Shown here: in pieces, positions 1 to 8,058 of the stretch
How the letters are laid out: each line of letters opens with the position of its first letter
How positions within the stretch are numbered: the first letter of the stretch is position 1
Assembly (NCBI RefSeq): GCF_024748695.1
Contig: NZ_CP087176.1
Span: 6,441,501-6,505,500 of the forward strand
Reading direction: 5' to 3'
Length of the DNA: 64,000 nucleotides
Source of the DNA: Pseudomonas sp. B21-040
GTDB taxonomy: Bacteria > Pseudomonadota > Gammaproteobacteria > Pseudomonadales > Pseudomonadaceae
The notes under the pieces: generated by a model
The model's database searches: none
What the model saw: only the letters and a program-made list of their open reading frames with translations
What the model was told of the DNA's origin: nothing
Made by a program: the position numbers and the translations under genes

Positions 1-7
1 CAGGCGC

Positions 8-331
8 TTAGATAGGCCGGCTGCCGTACTTGTTATCAGGCTTCTTGGGAGGATCGGCGACCACGTTGGCCTCCACTTCCTGCACCTTGCCGCCCTTGGC
101 CAAAAACTCTTCCATGGCCCGCGCGAGAGCATCGCGCTCCTTGTTTTTGGCTTCAACGCTCGGCAGCTCATCGACCGATACCGCAGCCTTGGCTTTGCCT
201 TTTGCAGTCGGAACGGGCGCATCACCGCCATCGTCTTCAGCGACGTCTTCGGCCGCTGCTTCCAGACCTTCTTCGGTTTCGTCGTCGTCGCCTACTTCGA
301 GGTCGTCGTTTTCCAGATCATCGTCGCTCAT
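8..331 (-). CDS. sutA: SutA, RNA polymerase-associated regulator of slow growth
   Basis: Small, very acidic protein of 107 residues. The N-terminal half is Asp/Glu-rich and probably disordered. It is followed by a conserved segment containing LPSVEAKNKERDALARAMEE and the ending KYGSRPI, which I recognise as SutA. In P. aeruginosa, SutA binds RNA polymerase and promotes transcription of housekeeping and ribosomal genes during slow growth and biofilm survival. It lies downstream of yjbQ on the same strand with a gap of about 100 bases, as in PAO1 (PA5285/PA5286). The ATG at 329-331 is the only sensible start. Recognition is by sequence and by gene order. Confidence 0.9.
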   Translation of the reverse strand: MSDDDLENDDLEVGDDDETEEGLEAAAEDVAEDDGGDAPVPTAKGKAKAAVSVDELPSVEAKNKERDALARAMEEFLAKGGKVQEVEANVVADPPKKPDNKYGSRPI

Positions 332-434
332 GTTCTACCTCATGACTCTTGCGAAAAGCAGATTAGTTATAGCCCAGCTTTACCGTCTGTCGACAGTCGC
401 CGGAAAAATTCAATAACCGCTGGTGACCAGCGGT

Positions 435-860
435 TCATGCCTCTTCACCGTGCACGGTGGCAAGGACTTTACGGGCACCGCCAAAATCACGGTGCTCGCC
501 CAGATAAACGCCTTGCCAGGTACCCAACGCCAGTCGGCCTGCCGAGATCGGCAAACTGAGCTGACAGCCAAGCACGCTGGCCTTGAAGTGCGCCGGGAGG
601 TCGTCCAGGCCTTCGTCGTTATGCTCATAGCCGTCTGTTCCTTGTGGGATCAGACGATTGAAAAACCGTTCGAAGTCGCGACGTACCGCCGGATCGGCGT
701 TCTCGTTGATGGTCAACGACGCCGAGGTATGCTGTAGCCACAAATGCAACAGACCGACCCGACACGCCTTGAGTTCAGGCAGGCCGGCGAGTAACTCGTC
801 CGTTACCAGATGAAAGCCCCGGGGCCTTGCCCGCAGAGTAATCAGAGTCTGTTGCCACAT
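435..860 (-). CDS. yjbQ: YjbQ family protein (secondary thiamine-phosphate synthase-type)
   Basis: About 141 residues when started at MWQQTLITLRARPRG. A start nine codons upstream is possible, but this one matches the family's usual N-terminus and length. The protein contains the family motifs LLHLWLQHTSASLTINENADPAVRRD in its central part (shown here only as recognisable pieces, LQHTSASL and NENADP), then HNDEGLDDLPAH, and ends with the LGTWQGVYLGEHRD region. The YjbQ/UPF0047 family consists of cytoplasmic trimers with a bound metal. Some members have weak thiamine-phosphate synthase activity in vitro, and the physiological role is unsettled. It sits between amtB and sutA and is separated from amtB by a terminator. 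Confidence 0.88.
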   Translation of the reverse strand: MWQQTLITLRARPRGFHLVTDELLAGLPELKACRVGLLHLWLQHTSASLTINENADPAVRRDFERFFNRLIPQGTDGYEHNDEGLDDLPAHFKASVLGCQLSLPISAGRLALGTWQGVYLGEHRDFGGARKVLATVHGEEA

Positions 861-1030
861 ACAGTTCTCCGCACGTTCGGGGCGCATTCTAGCGCGCTCT
901 GGGAAAAAACAAAGGCCCTAATATTCCTTCAATCATGTAAGCCATTGGCCGCAGAAAAACGCCCGTCGTAAACAAACCTGAACGTGTACGAAAAAACCTT
1001 TCAGCAGCTCCTCCACTGACAAATTCCGGA

Positions 1031-1062
1031 CAAAAAAATGCCCGGCAAGCCGGGCAAGTTTT
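1031..1062 (-). terminator. Rho-independent terminator of glnK-amtB
   Basis: A perfect 8-bp stem (TGCCCGGC/GCCGGGCA, 1039-1056) with a 2-base loop, followed on the minus strand by seven T residues. It lies just after the amtB stop codon. The opposite side also has a T run, so it may work in both directions. Confidence 0.85.
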
Positions 1063-1074
1063 TTAGACGCGTAC

Positions 1075-2412
1075 TTACACGTTGTAGCCGCGTTCGTTGT
1101 GAAGTGCCAGGTCGATGCCCACCGCTTCTTCTTCTTCGTTGATCCGCAGGCCCATCACCGCATCCACTACCTTGAGGATGACGAACGTGGCGATGGCGGT
1201 GTAAATCACGGTGAAGCCTACGCCTTTGCACTGAATCCACACTTGTGCGGCGATGTCGGTCACGGTGCCGAAGCCACCCAGGGACGGTGCAGCGAACACA
1301 CCGGTCAGGATCGCGCCGAGGATACCGCCGATACCGTGTACACCGAAGGCGTCCAGGGAGTCGTCATAGCCGAGTTTGCGTTTCAGGGTCGTGGCGCAGA
1401 AGAAGCACACCACGCCTGCTGCCAGACCGATGATCAGCGAACCCATCGGGCCGACGGTGCCGGCAGCCGGAGTAATTGCCACCAGACCGGCGACCACACC
1501 CGAGGCGATACCCAGCGCGCTTGGTTTGCCGTGGGTGACCCACTCGGCGAACATCCAGCCCAGTGCAGCGGCAGCGGTTGCGATTTGGGTAACCAGCATC
1601 GCCATACCGGCAGTGCCGTTGGCGGCAGCCGCGGAACCGGCGTTGAAGCCGAACCAGCCGACCCACAACATGGCCGCGCCCATCAGGGTGTAACCGAGGT
1701 TGTGCGGAGCCATCGGAGTGCTCGGGAAGCCTTTACGCTTGCCCAGTACCAGGCACGCTACAAGCCCTGCAATACCGGCGTTGATGTGCACCACGGTGCC
1801 ACCGGCGAAGTCCAGCACGCCCCAATCGCCCAACAGCGAACCCGGACCGCTCCAGACCATGTGCGCGATTGGCGCATAAACCACGGTGAACCACAGGCCC
1901 ATGAAGACCAGCATCGCGGAGAACTTCATCCTCTCAGCGAACGCACCGACGATCAGCGCCGGGGTGATGATCGCAAAGGTCATCTGATAGGTGACGAAAA
2001 CCGCCTCAGGGAACAGCGCTGCAGGCCCGGTAATGCTCGACGGTGTGATACCGGCGAGGAAAGCCTTGGCGAGACTGCCGACAAAGGAGTTGTAGTTGAC
2101 GACGCCTGCTTCCATACCTGTCGTGTCAAACGCCATGCTGTAGCCATAAAGGAACCACAGGATAGTGACCAGACCGGTGATGGCGAAGCACTGCATCATC
2201 ACGGAAAGAATGTTTTTGGACCGGACCATGCCACCGTAGAACAGCGCGAGGCCGGGAATGGTCATGAACAGCACGAGGGCTGTCGAGGTCAGCATCCAGG
2301 CGGTGTCGCCGGAGTTCAGGACTGGAGGTGCCACCGGATCTGCCGCCAAAGCCAGGCCGGGCATTACGATGGACAACAGGGCTCCAAGCCCTGCGAATTT
2401 ACGCAGAGTCAT
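1075..2412 (-). CDS. amtB: Ammonium transporter AmtB
   Basis: A 445-residue inner-membrane protein with a cleavable-looking signal segment (first ~23 residues, ending ALAAD) and about eleven membrane helices, as expected of the Amt/Rh family. Visible signatures are the TAWMLTSTALVLFMTIPGLALFYGG start of the channel (recognised by TAWML and LALFYGG), DWGVLDFAGGTVVHI carrying the first pore histidine, and DAFGVHGIGGILG carrying the second. It imports ammonium under nitrogen limitation and is gated by the PII protein GlnK. GlnK is encoded immediately upstream (35-base gap), the typical glnK-amtB operon. Expression is expected to depend on NtrC and sigma-54. Confidence 0.97.
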   Translation of the reverse strand: MTLRKFAGLGALLSIVMPGLALAADPVAPPVLNSGDTAWMLTSTALVLFMTIPGLALFYGGMVRSKNILSVMMQCFAITGLVTILWFLYGYSMAFDTTGMEAGVVNYNSFVGSLAKAFLAGITPSSITGPAALFPEAVFVTYQMTFAIITPALIVGAFAERMKFSAMLVFMGLWFTVVYAPIAHMVWSGPGSLLGDWGVLDFAGGTVVHINAGIAGLVACLVLGKRKGFPSTPMAPHNLGYTLMGAAMLWVGWFGFNAGSAAAANGTAGMAMLVTQIATAAAALGWMFAEWVTHGKPSALGIASGVVAGLVAITPAAGTVGPMGSLIIGLAAGVVCFFCATTLKRKLGYDDSLDAFGVHGIGGILGAILTGVFAAPSLGGFGTVTDIAAQVWIQCKGVGFTVIYTAIATFVILKVVDAVMGLRINEEEEAVGIDLALHNERGYNV

Positions 2413-2447
2413 ATTGTTTTCTCCTGGGGCGTTGGGTTTGTGGCGGC

Positions 2448-3206
<759 letters not shown>

Positions 3207-3467
3207 ATGCTCGCGCCCAAAGACTTCCTCGACGCCCTGACGGGCACCGCCTCCCGCCTCTTCAGCGGCGAAACCCCGCTGCCGAAAAGCGAAATCGAAA
3301 GCCAGTTCAAGGCGTTGTTGCAGAGCGGTTTCAGCAAGCTCGACCTGGTCAGCCGGGAAGAATTTGATAGTCAGATGGTTGTACTCGCACGCACCCGGGC
3401 ACGGCTGGAAAGTCTTGAGGCGAAAGTGGCGGAGCTTGAAGCGAAGCTGAATCCGCCGGCTGAGTAA
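3207..3467 (+). CDS. ubiK: Ubiquinone biosynthesis accessory factor UbiK
   Basis: 86 residues. The N-terminal half resembles the BMFP/YqiC family (MLAPKDFLDALTGTASRLFSG). The C-terminal half is a trimeric-type coiled coil (VVLARTRARLESLEAKVAELEAKL region). UbiK binds UbiJ and lipids and supports the late, cytosolic steps of aerobic ubiquinone-8/9 synthesis. The gene stands alone, divergent from glnK, as in PAO1. The plus-strand start is preceded by CCAGGACACTCATC, a modest ribosome-binding site. Confidence 0.9.
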   Translation: MLAPKDFLDALTGTASRLFSGETPLPKSEIESQFKALLQSGFSKLDLVSREEFDSQMVVLARTRARLESLEAKVAELEAKLNPPAE

Positions 3468-3513
3468 CGCCCCAAGCCCCCCTGTGCAATGCGATCCCCT
3501 GTGGGAGCGGGCT

Positions 3514-3880
3514 TGAACTGGCCTAATAATTTCGGACACCTCTTAAGGGCGATATGATTTCGCCAACTTGGAGGCTCCATGAACGAAAGAAAGGTCTATA
3601 CGCGCGAGTTCAAGCTTCATGCTGCCAGCATGGTGCTTGATGATAACTGCCCGGTTTCAGATGTTTGTGCATCGCTGGATATCGGGCCCACCGCTTTACG
3701 GCGCTGGGTCGATCAGGTTCGTAAGGAACGTGAAGGGCAGCCAGTCAAAGGCACCAAGGCAATCACCGAAGATCAGCGCCAGATCCAGGAACTAAAAGCC
3801 AAGATCAAGCGCATGGAGATGGAAGCCGATATCCTAAAAAAGGCTACCGCTCTCTTGATGTCGGATCCCGATCGTTTTCG
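3514..3880 (+). mobile_element. Truncated IS3-family insertion sequence
   Basis: The left end begins near 3514 with TGAACTGGCCTAATAATTTC and GGACACC, which resembles IS3-family terminal repeats. It is followed by an intact orfA, but orfB (the DDE transposase) and the right terminal repeat are missing. At the left edge, GTGGGAGCGGGCT (3501-3513) is half of a Pseudomonas REP sequence cut off by the IS end. At the right edge the sequence changes into a BRO-like reading frame near 3872. The element cannot move by itself. Confidence 0.75.
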
Positions 3881-3884
3881 ATGA
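3579..3884 (+). CDS. IS3-family transposase OrfA
   Basis: 101 residues. An N-terminal helix-turn-helix of the transposase-8 type (YTREFKLHAASMVLDDNCPV, then LDIGPTALRRWVDQV) binds the terminal repeats. A leucine-zipper segment (QIQELKAKIKRMEMEADIL) ends in KKATALLMS. In complete elements orfB follows with a -1 frameshift near this KKATALLMS end. Here the last few codons (DPDRFR) look like flanking DNA, and no orfB follows. A good GGAGG ribosome-binding site precedes the ATG. The gene is probably a harmless remnant, although OrfA alone could still bind related IS ends. Confidence 0.85.
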   Translation: MNERKVYTREFKLHAASMVLDDNCPVSDVCASLDIGPTALRRWVDQVRKEREGQPVKGTKAITEDQRQIQELKAKIKRMEMEADILKKATALLMSDPDRFR

Positions 3885-4274
3885 TCGCACCGTCCGAAAG
3901 CTCGCCCCCGACCAGCGTCAAACCGCACGAATGCTCATCCACGGCGTCATCGAAAACACCCTGCTGATCAGCGAATCCGGCGTCTACGCATTACTGAGCT
4001 ACCCTACTGCCCCGAATACCGCGGTCTGCGCGAATGGCTGACTCACGAAGTAGTTCCAACCCTAAGAGACGCCCAACAACCCACCTCAACCGAACGCCCG
4101 ATCCTGAGCCTGCTGAACTGGCCGCAGATGTCATTGAGTTTGCTGCACTGGAATAACCAGCCGTGGATTCGGTTGCAGGATGTGCCACACGTACTACCGG
4201 ACCAAGAACGATCACACCGCGCAGTGAACGAACCATGGTGGAAGCGTGCTTCGCGAGTACTCCAATCGTTTTGA
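3872..4274 (+). pseudogene. Frameshifted BRO-family (phage antirepressor-like) remnant
   Basis: Two consecutive reading frames give one recognisable BRO-N-like protein. The first (from 3877) reads FDDRTVRKLAPDQRQTARML and continues to LLISESGVYALL. After a frameshift near 3993-4000 the second reads YCPEYRGLREWLTHEVVPTL and runs to the stop at 4272-4274. The motif order ISESGVYALL - PEYRGLREWLTHEVVP is typical of BRO N-terminal domains of phage and Pseudomonas proteins. The first part of the domain is missing and is replaced by the IS3 fragment. No function is expected. Confidence 0.75.
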
Positions 4275-4285
4275 GCTTCCGAAGC

Positions 4286-4549
4286 TCAACCACGGCCAAT
4301 TTCGGCGATCCGCACATCGTGGGTCGATTGCAGATTCAGCCAGAATTCGATTGTGGTGTTCAGGTGAATGGAAAGCTTCTTGGCTAGTTCAGGGCCGACA
4401 CGGATGTTCTGCGCCATCAACTCACGCAATTCAAACGGGGACATCCGCACCCGGCCCTGAAGATCAGCCACCGAAATACCCCACGGCTCAAGAAACTCCT
4501 TCTCAAGGATTTCGCCGGGATGAATCGGCCGCATTCCATTTGTGTTCAT
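4286..4549 (-). CDS. higA: HigA-type antitoxin, orphan (XRE helix-turn-helix)
   Basis: 87 residues starting MNTNGMRPIHPGEILEKEFL, the HigA family start. A Cro/C1-type helix-turn-helix follows, containing VADLQGRVRMSPFELRELMA and FWLNLQSTHDVR. HigA antitoxins neutralise the HigB mRNA interferase and repress their own promoter. The toxin gene normally lies directly upstream on the same strand. I find no HigB-like frame in 4550-4957, so this is a solitary antitoxin or a degraded pair. A GAGGGG ribosome-binding site precedes the ATG. It lies next to IS and BRO remnants in an accessory patch. Confidence 0.8.
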   Translation of the reverse strand: MNTNGMRPIHPGEILEKEFLEPWGISVADLQGRVRMSPFELRELMAQNIRVGPELAKKLSIHLNTTIEFWLNLQSTHDVRIAEIGRG

Positions 4550-4957
4550 TTCCCCTCCTGAGGGTTTGATCTGCTGTGATCATAAGCAGCTCCCTCGAGC
4601 GCACAAGAGCGCCCGTGCGCTTTGGCCGACGTCCCTCATGTATCTCGGCACAGTCCCACAAAACCAACGTCCATGCAGCGGATTGCACCCAGTACCAACC
4701 CCGACGCAACCTTTGTAGCAGCTGGCGCAGCCTGCGTTCGGCTGCGCAGCAGTCGTAATCAAAGTACACGGTGTGTCAGGTAACCTTTGCCTGTCGAATT
4801 TACGACTGCTGCGCAGCCGAACGCAGGCTGCGCCAGCTGCTACAGATCATGCGAACCTGCAATATCTTGCGAAGATTTCCCACCTCTCCAGCCAGACTCC
4901 ACGACTACCCTTCAAAAACCCGCAGGAAGCGGCCCCCGTACCACTCAAGGAACGACC
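4550..4957. other. Intergenic segment with a large inverted repeat
   Basis: About 400 bases between the antitoxin and yifB. The short open frames here run through the inverted repeat and resemble nothing I know. The segment should carry the yifB promoter and the upstream region of the antitoxin gene. Confidence 0.5.
4714..4844. repeat. Perfect 45-bp inverted repeat pair
   Basis: 4714-4758 and 4800-4844 are exact reverse complements over 45 bases, separated by 41 bases. Each arm contains smaller palindromic parts (GCTGGCGCAGC, GGCTGCGCAGC). Transcribed RNA could form a 45-bp hairpin. The arms resemble the Pseudomonas repetitive sequences with a TGTAGCAGCTG edge, so this looks like an inverted pair (BIME) of a REP-like family different from the GTAGGAGC family found elsewhere in the window. 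Confidence 0.85.
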
Positions 4958-6451
4958 ATGTCCCTCTCCATCGTCCACAGCCGCGCCCAAATCGGCGTGG
5001 ATGCGCCTGCCGTTACCGTTGAAGTCCACCTGGCCAACGGTTTGCCATCCCTGACCATGGTCGGTTTGCCGGAGGCGGCGGTGAAGGAAAGCAAGGACCG
5101 CGTACGCAGCGCGATCATCAATTCCGGACTGCAATTCCCGGCGCGGCGCATCACGTTGAATCTCGCCCCGGCGGATTTGCCCAAGGACGGTGGCCGGTTT
5201 GATCTGGCGATTGCCTTGGGGATTCTGTCCGCCAGTGTGCAGGTGCCGACGTTGACGCTGGATGATGTGGAATGCCTGGGAGAGCTCGCGCTCTCGGGCG
5301 CTGTACGAGCCGTGCGTGGGGTATTGCCGGCGGCATTGGCGGCGCGTAAGGCCGGGCGGTCGCTAATGGTGCCGCGGGCAAATGCCGAAGAGGCATGCCT
5401 TGCCTCAGGGCTTAAGGTGATCGCGGTGGATCATTTGCTGGAAGCGGTCGCGCATTTTAATGGGCACACACCGGTCGAGCCTTACGTTTCCAATGGTTTG
5501 CTCTACGCCAGCAAACCCTATCCCGACCTCAATGAAGTGCAGGGGCAACTCTCGGCCAAACGCGCCTTGCTGATTGCCGCGGCAGGGGCACATAACCTGT
5601 TGTTCAGCGGGCCGCCGGGGACTGGGAAAACGTTGTTGGCCAGCCGTCTTCCGGGATTGTTACCGCCACTGGTTGAAAATGAGGCACTGGAGGTCGCGGC
5701 AATCCAGTCAGTTTCCAGTTGCGTGCCCTTGAGCCATTGGCCACAACGACCGTTCCGCCAACCTCATCACTCAGCCTCCGGACCGGCATTGGTTGGCGGC
5801 GGTTCGAAACCGCAACCTGGCGAAATCACCCTCGCCCACCACGGCGTACTGTTCCTCGACGAACTCCCGGAATTCGATCGCAAGGTATTGGAGGTGTTAA
5901 GGGAGCCGCTGGAATCCGGCCATATCGTGATTTCCCGGGCCAAGGACCGTGTGAGATTCCCCGCCCGCTTTCAATTGGTCGCGGCGATGAATCCTTGCCC
6001 CTGTGGATATCTTGGCGAACCGAGCGGCAAATGCAGTTGTACGCCGGACATGGTCCAGCGCTACCGCAACAAACTGTCAGGCCCATTGCTGGACCGAATC
6101 GACCTGCATCTGACTGTTGCCCGGGAAGCCACGGCGCTCAATCCGGCGCTTAAACCCGGTGACGACACCGCCACCGCAGCGGTACTAGTGGCTGACGCAC
6201 GAGAACGGCAACACAAGCGCCAGGGCTGCGCCAATGCGTTCCTCGATCTGCCGGGTTTGCGCAAACATTGCACGTTATCCACAGCCGACGAAAACTGGCT
6301 GGAATCCGCTTGTGAAAGATTGACGCTGTCGCTGAGAGCCGCACATCGGCTGCTTAAAGTAGCCCGAACGCTGGCGGATCTTGAGCAAACCGATGAGATA
6401 AAGCGCGAGCACCTGGCCGAGGCATTGCAGTACCGGCCGAGTGCAAATTGA
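4958..6451 (+). CDS. yifB: YifB family Mg-chelatase-like AAA+ ATPase
   Basis: 497 residues from MSLSIVHSRAQIGVDAPAV. The open frame extends upstream into the inverted repeat, but this start gives the family's length and N-terminus. An N-terminal ChlI-like domain (~1-120) is followed by an AAA+ module with Walker A GPPGTGKTLLA, Walker B VLFLDELPEF, a cysteine group (NPCPCGYLG, CSC) and a C-terminal helical domain. The family is widespread and often annotated ComM-related. In naturally competent bacteria ComM is a branch-migration helicase, and whether this protein acts that way here is unknown. It follows ubiK directly in PAO1 (PA5289-PA5290), but is separated from it here by about 1.5 kb of accessory DNA. 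Confidence 0.92.
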   Translation: MSLSIVHSRAQIGVDAPAVTVEVHLANGLPSLTMVGLPEAAVKESKDRVRSAIINSGLQFPARRITLNLAPADLPKDGGRFDLAIALGILSASVQVPTLTLDDVECLGELALSGAVRAVRGVLPAALAARKAGRSLMVPRANAEEACLASGLKVIAVDHLLEAVAHFNGHTPVEPYVSNGLLYASKPYPDLNEVQGQLSAKRALLIAAAGAHNLLFSGPPGTGKTLLASRLPGLLPPLVENEALEVAAIQSVSSCVPLSHWPQRPFRQPHHSASGPALVGGGSKPQPGEITLAHHGVLFLDELPEFDRKVLEVLREPLESGHIVISRAKDRVRFPARFQLVAAMNPCPCGYLGEPSGKCSCTPDMVQRYRNKLSGPLLDRIDLHLTVAREATALNPALKPGDDTATAAVLVADARERQHKRQGCANAFLDLPGLRKHCTLSTADENWLESACERLTLSLRAAHRLLKVARTLADLEQTDEIKREHLAEALQYRPSAN

Positions 6452-6637
6452 GGGATTTCATAAAGTCCAAAATGACCTCATGCAACCTATGCACACTTAC
6501 GCTAGTCTCATACGGTTTTGGACCTCCGCTAATTGACGGCGACATCATTATGACATTAAGGTCGCCAGCTAATTGCAGGAGCAAGAACAGACACCTTTGT
6601 CTGTCATTATTTGCGCAACGATACATATGGAGTTTGA
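6452..6637 (+). promoter_or_regulatory. Leader and promoter region of the srf cluster
   Basis: 186 bases in front of srfA, clearly richer in A+T than the genes. Visible structure includes a direct repeat GCTAATTG (near 6528 and 6568), GGCGAC and GTCGCC arms in opposite orientation around 6537-6566, and a hairpin ACAGACA-CCTT-TGTCTGT at 6587-6604. The srfA ribosome-binding site GGAG is at 6629-6632, five bases before the ATG. No convincing -35/-10 pair was found. Confidence 0.45.
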
Positions 6638-8041
6638 ATGCGCGGGGCACTATTACGCAGCGGTAAGAGCGGGTCATTCACTGCCCTGGGCGAAACAGGT
6701 CAACCGGTCTACCGGGCGGCCCTGCAATTGCGCGAAGCCATTCGTCGCAAGAATCCCGAAATGGTCGATCATCTGGCCATCCCTCAAAGCGATGAACTCG
6801 GCAACCAGATCGACTGGTACAGCGGCCTCGAGGGCGATGTCATCCCGTGGAGCAGCGCGACCGAAGAAGAACGCGTCCCTGCCCGCCTCCAACTTGAATC
6901 CTTGAAGACAGCGCTCGACGAATTGAGCCAGCGCTACCTGGGCACTGATCCGGCCGAACAGCAGCAGGGCGACAAAGCCGTGTTCGGCAAGTTGCTCAAG
7001 CGCGTCATTCATTTCCCTGACGAAAACTTCGTCTACCTGGTGCAAGGCAAACCGGTACTGACCTTTTGGGGTTTCGAGCACGCGGGCACCGACCGCAATC
7101 GCGATCCCCTGCACTGCCTGACTCAGGCTGCGCCCGTGTTCACCCTGCCACCCGTGGTCGAAGCAGCGCCCGTTGTCGCGCCGATCGTGCCAGTGGTGGC
7201 TCGCCCGTGGTGGCGACGCTGGTGGTGGCTGTTGCTGCTGCCTTTCTTGCTGCTGTTGTTGTGGCTACTCTTGGGTTTACGCGGTTGCGTGCCGATTCCA
7301 CGGGTGGCGGTTGATCTGCTTCCAGAGGGCGTCGTGCCCGTTGAAAGACAACTGGAAGAGCCACCATTGACCGGCAATGCCACGACATTGAATGGCGTCC
7401 CCGTGACAGGCACTGTCACAGGGACCACCACCGGCACCGCCGTGACGGGGACTCATGGTGTCGAAGCGCCAGCCGTCGAGGGTAACGAGGCTGATGCCGC
7501 GAGCGCCGACTTGGGCAAAAATCCAGGCATAGATCCAGGCAAAGATCAGGGTAAAGACCCGGCCAAAGACCCGGCAGCCGAATCGCCGGCCACGGCACCT
7601 GAAAACAAAACCGCTCCGCCTGCTGTCTCACCATCCGAGGCAGAAAAATCCGCCGCCGCAAAACCTGGCCCTCCCCTGAGCATTCCGCCAGACGCCGCTG
7701 ACGGTGCCGCCAAGTTCCTCGACGGTCAGTTCCGCGCCGGTGCTGGCATTCAGGATCGTCGCACCGGCAAACCGCTGCGCCTGGAGTACCAACTCAAGGA
7801 CGGCAAGGGCGAAGTCACCGTGCACCAGGCCGACGGCACCAAATGCAGCGGGCCGGTGAGCGCTACCATGAAGGGTGGCAGCCTGGCCATCGACAGCCAG
7901 GGTCAGGCCGTATGTGCCGATGGCAGCACTTACGACATGCCCAAGGTCAACTGCCGCAAAGGGGCGACCACAGTCGCAGACTGCACCGGCGGTTACGGCA
8001 AAGAACAATTCCCCATGTCCATGCGGCACGTGGCCGAATAA
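6638..8041 (+). CDS. srfA: SrfA-like bitopic inner-membrane protein
   Basis: 467 residues, first gene of the cluster. An N-terminal cytoplasmic domain (~1-160) is followed by a Pro/Val-rich stretch and one strong, Trp/Leu-rich membrane helix (~190-214, PWWRRWWWLLLLPFLLLLLW). Then comes a low-complexity periplasmic linker with repeated GKDPAKDP-type units (~290-310) and a C-terminal domain (~345-467) with several cysteines. The N-terminal domain resembles that of the last protein of the cluster (21649-23091). By position before srfB and srfC I assign it to the SrfA family, named after SsrB-regulated Salmonella genes. Molecular function is unknown. It probably couples the cytoplasmic SrfB/SrfC to the periplasm (inference). 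Confidence 0.8.
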   Translation: MRGALLRSGKSGSFTALGETGQPVYRAALQLREAIRRKNPEMVDHLAIPQSDELGNQIDWYSGLEGDVIPWSSATEEERVPARLQLESLKTALDELSQRYLGTDPAEQQQGDKAVFGKLLKRVIHFPDENFVYLVQGKPVLTFWGFEHAGTDRNRDPLHCLTQAAPVFTLPPVVEAAPVVAPIVPVVARPWWRRWWWLLLLPFLLLLLWLLLGLRGCVPIPRVAVDLLPEGVVPVERQLEEPPLTGNATTLNGVPVTGTVTGTTTGTAVTGTHGVEAPAVEGNEADAASADLGKNPGIDPGKDQGKDPAKDPAAESPATAPENKTAPPAVSPSEAEKSAAAKPGPPLSIPPDAADGAAKFLDGQFRAGAGIQDRRTGKPLRLEYQLKDGKGEVTVHQADGTKCSGPVSATMKGGSLAIDSQGQAVCADGSTYDMPKVNCRKGATTVADCTGGYGKEQFPMSMRHVAE

Positions 8042-8058
8042 AAACGGAATAACCAGAC

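Noticed and set aside
4503..4769. Possible HigB toxin upstream of higA
   Set aside because: The frame runs through the 45-bp inverted repeat and shows none of the HigB motifs.
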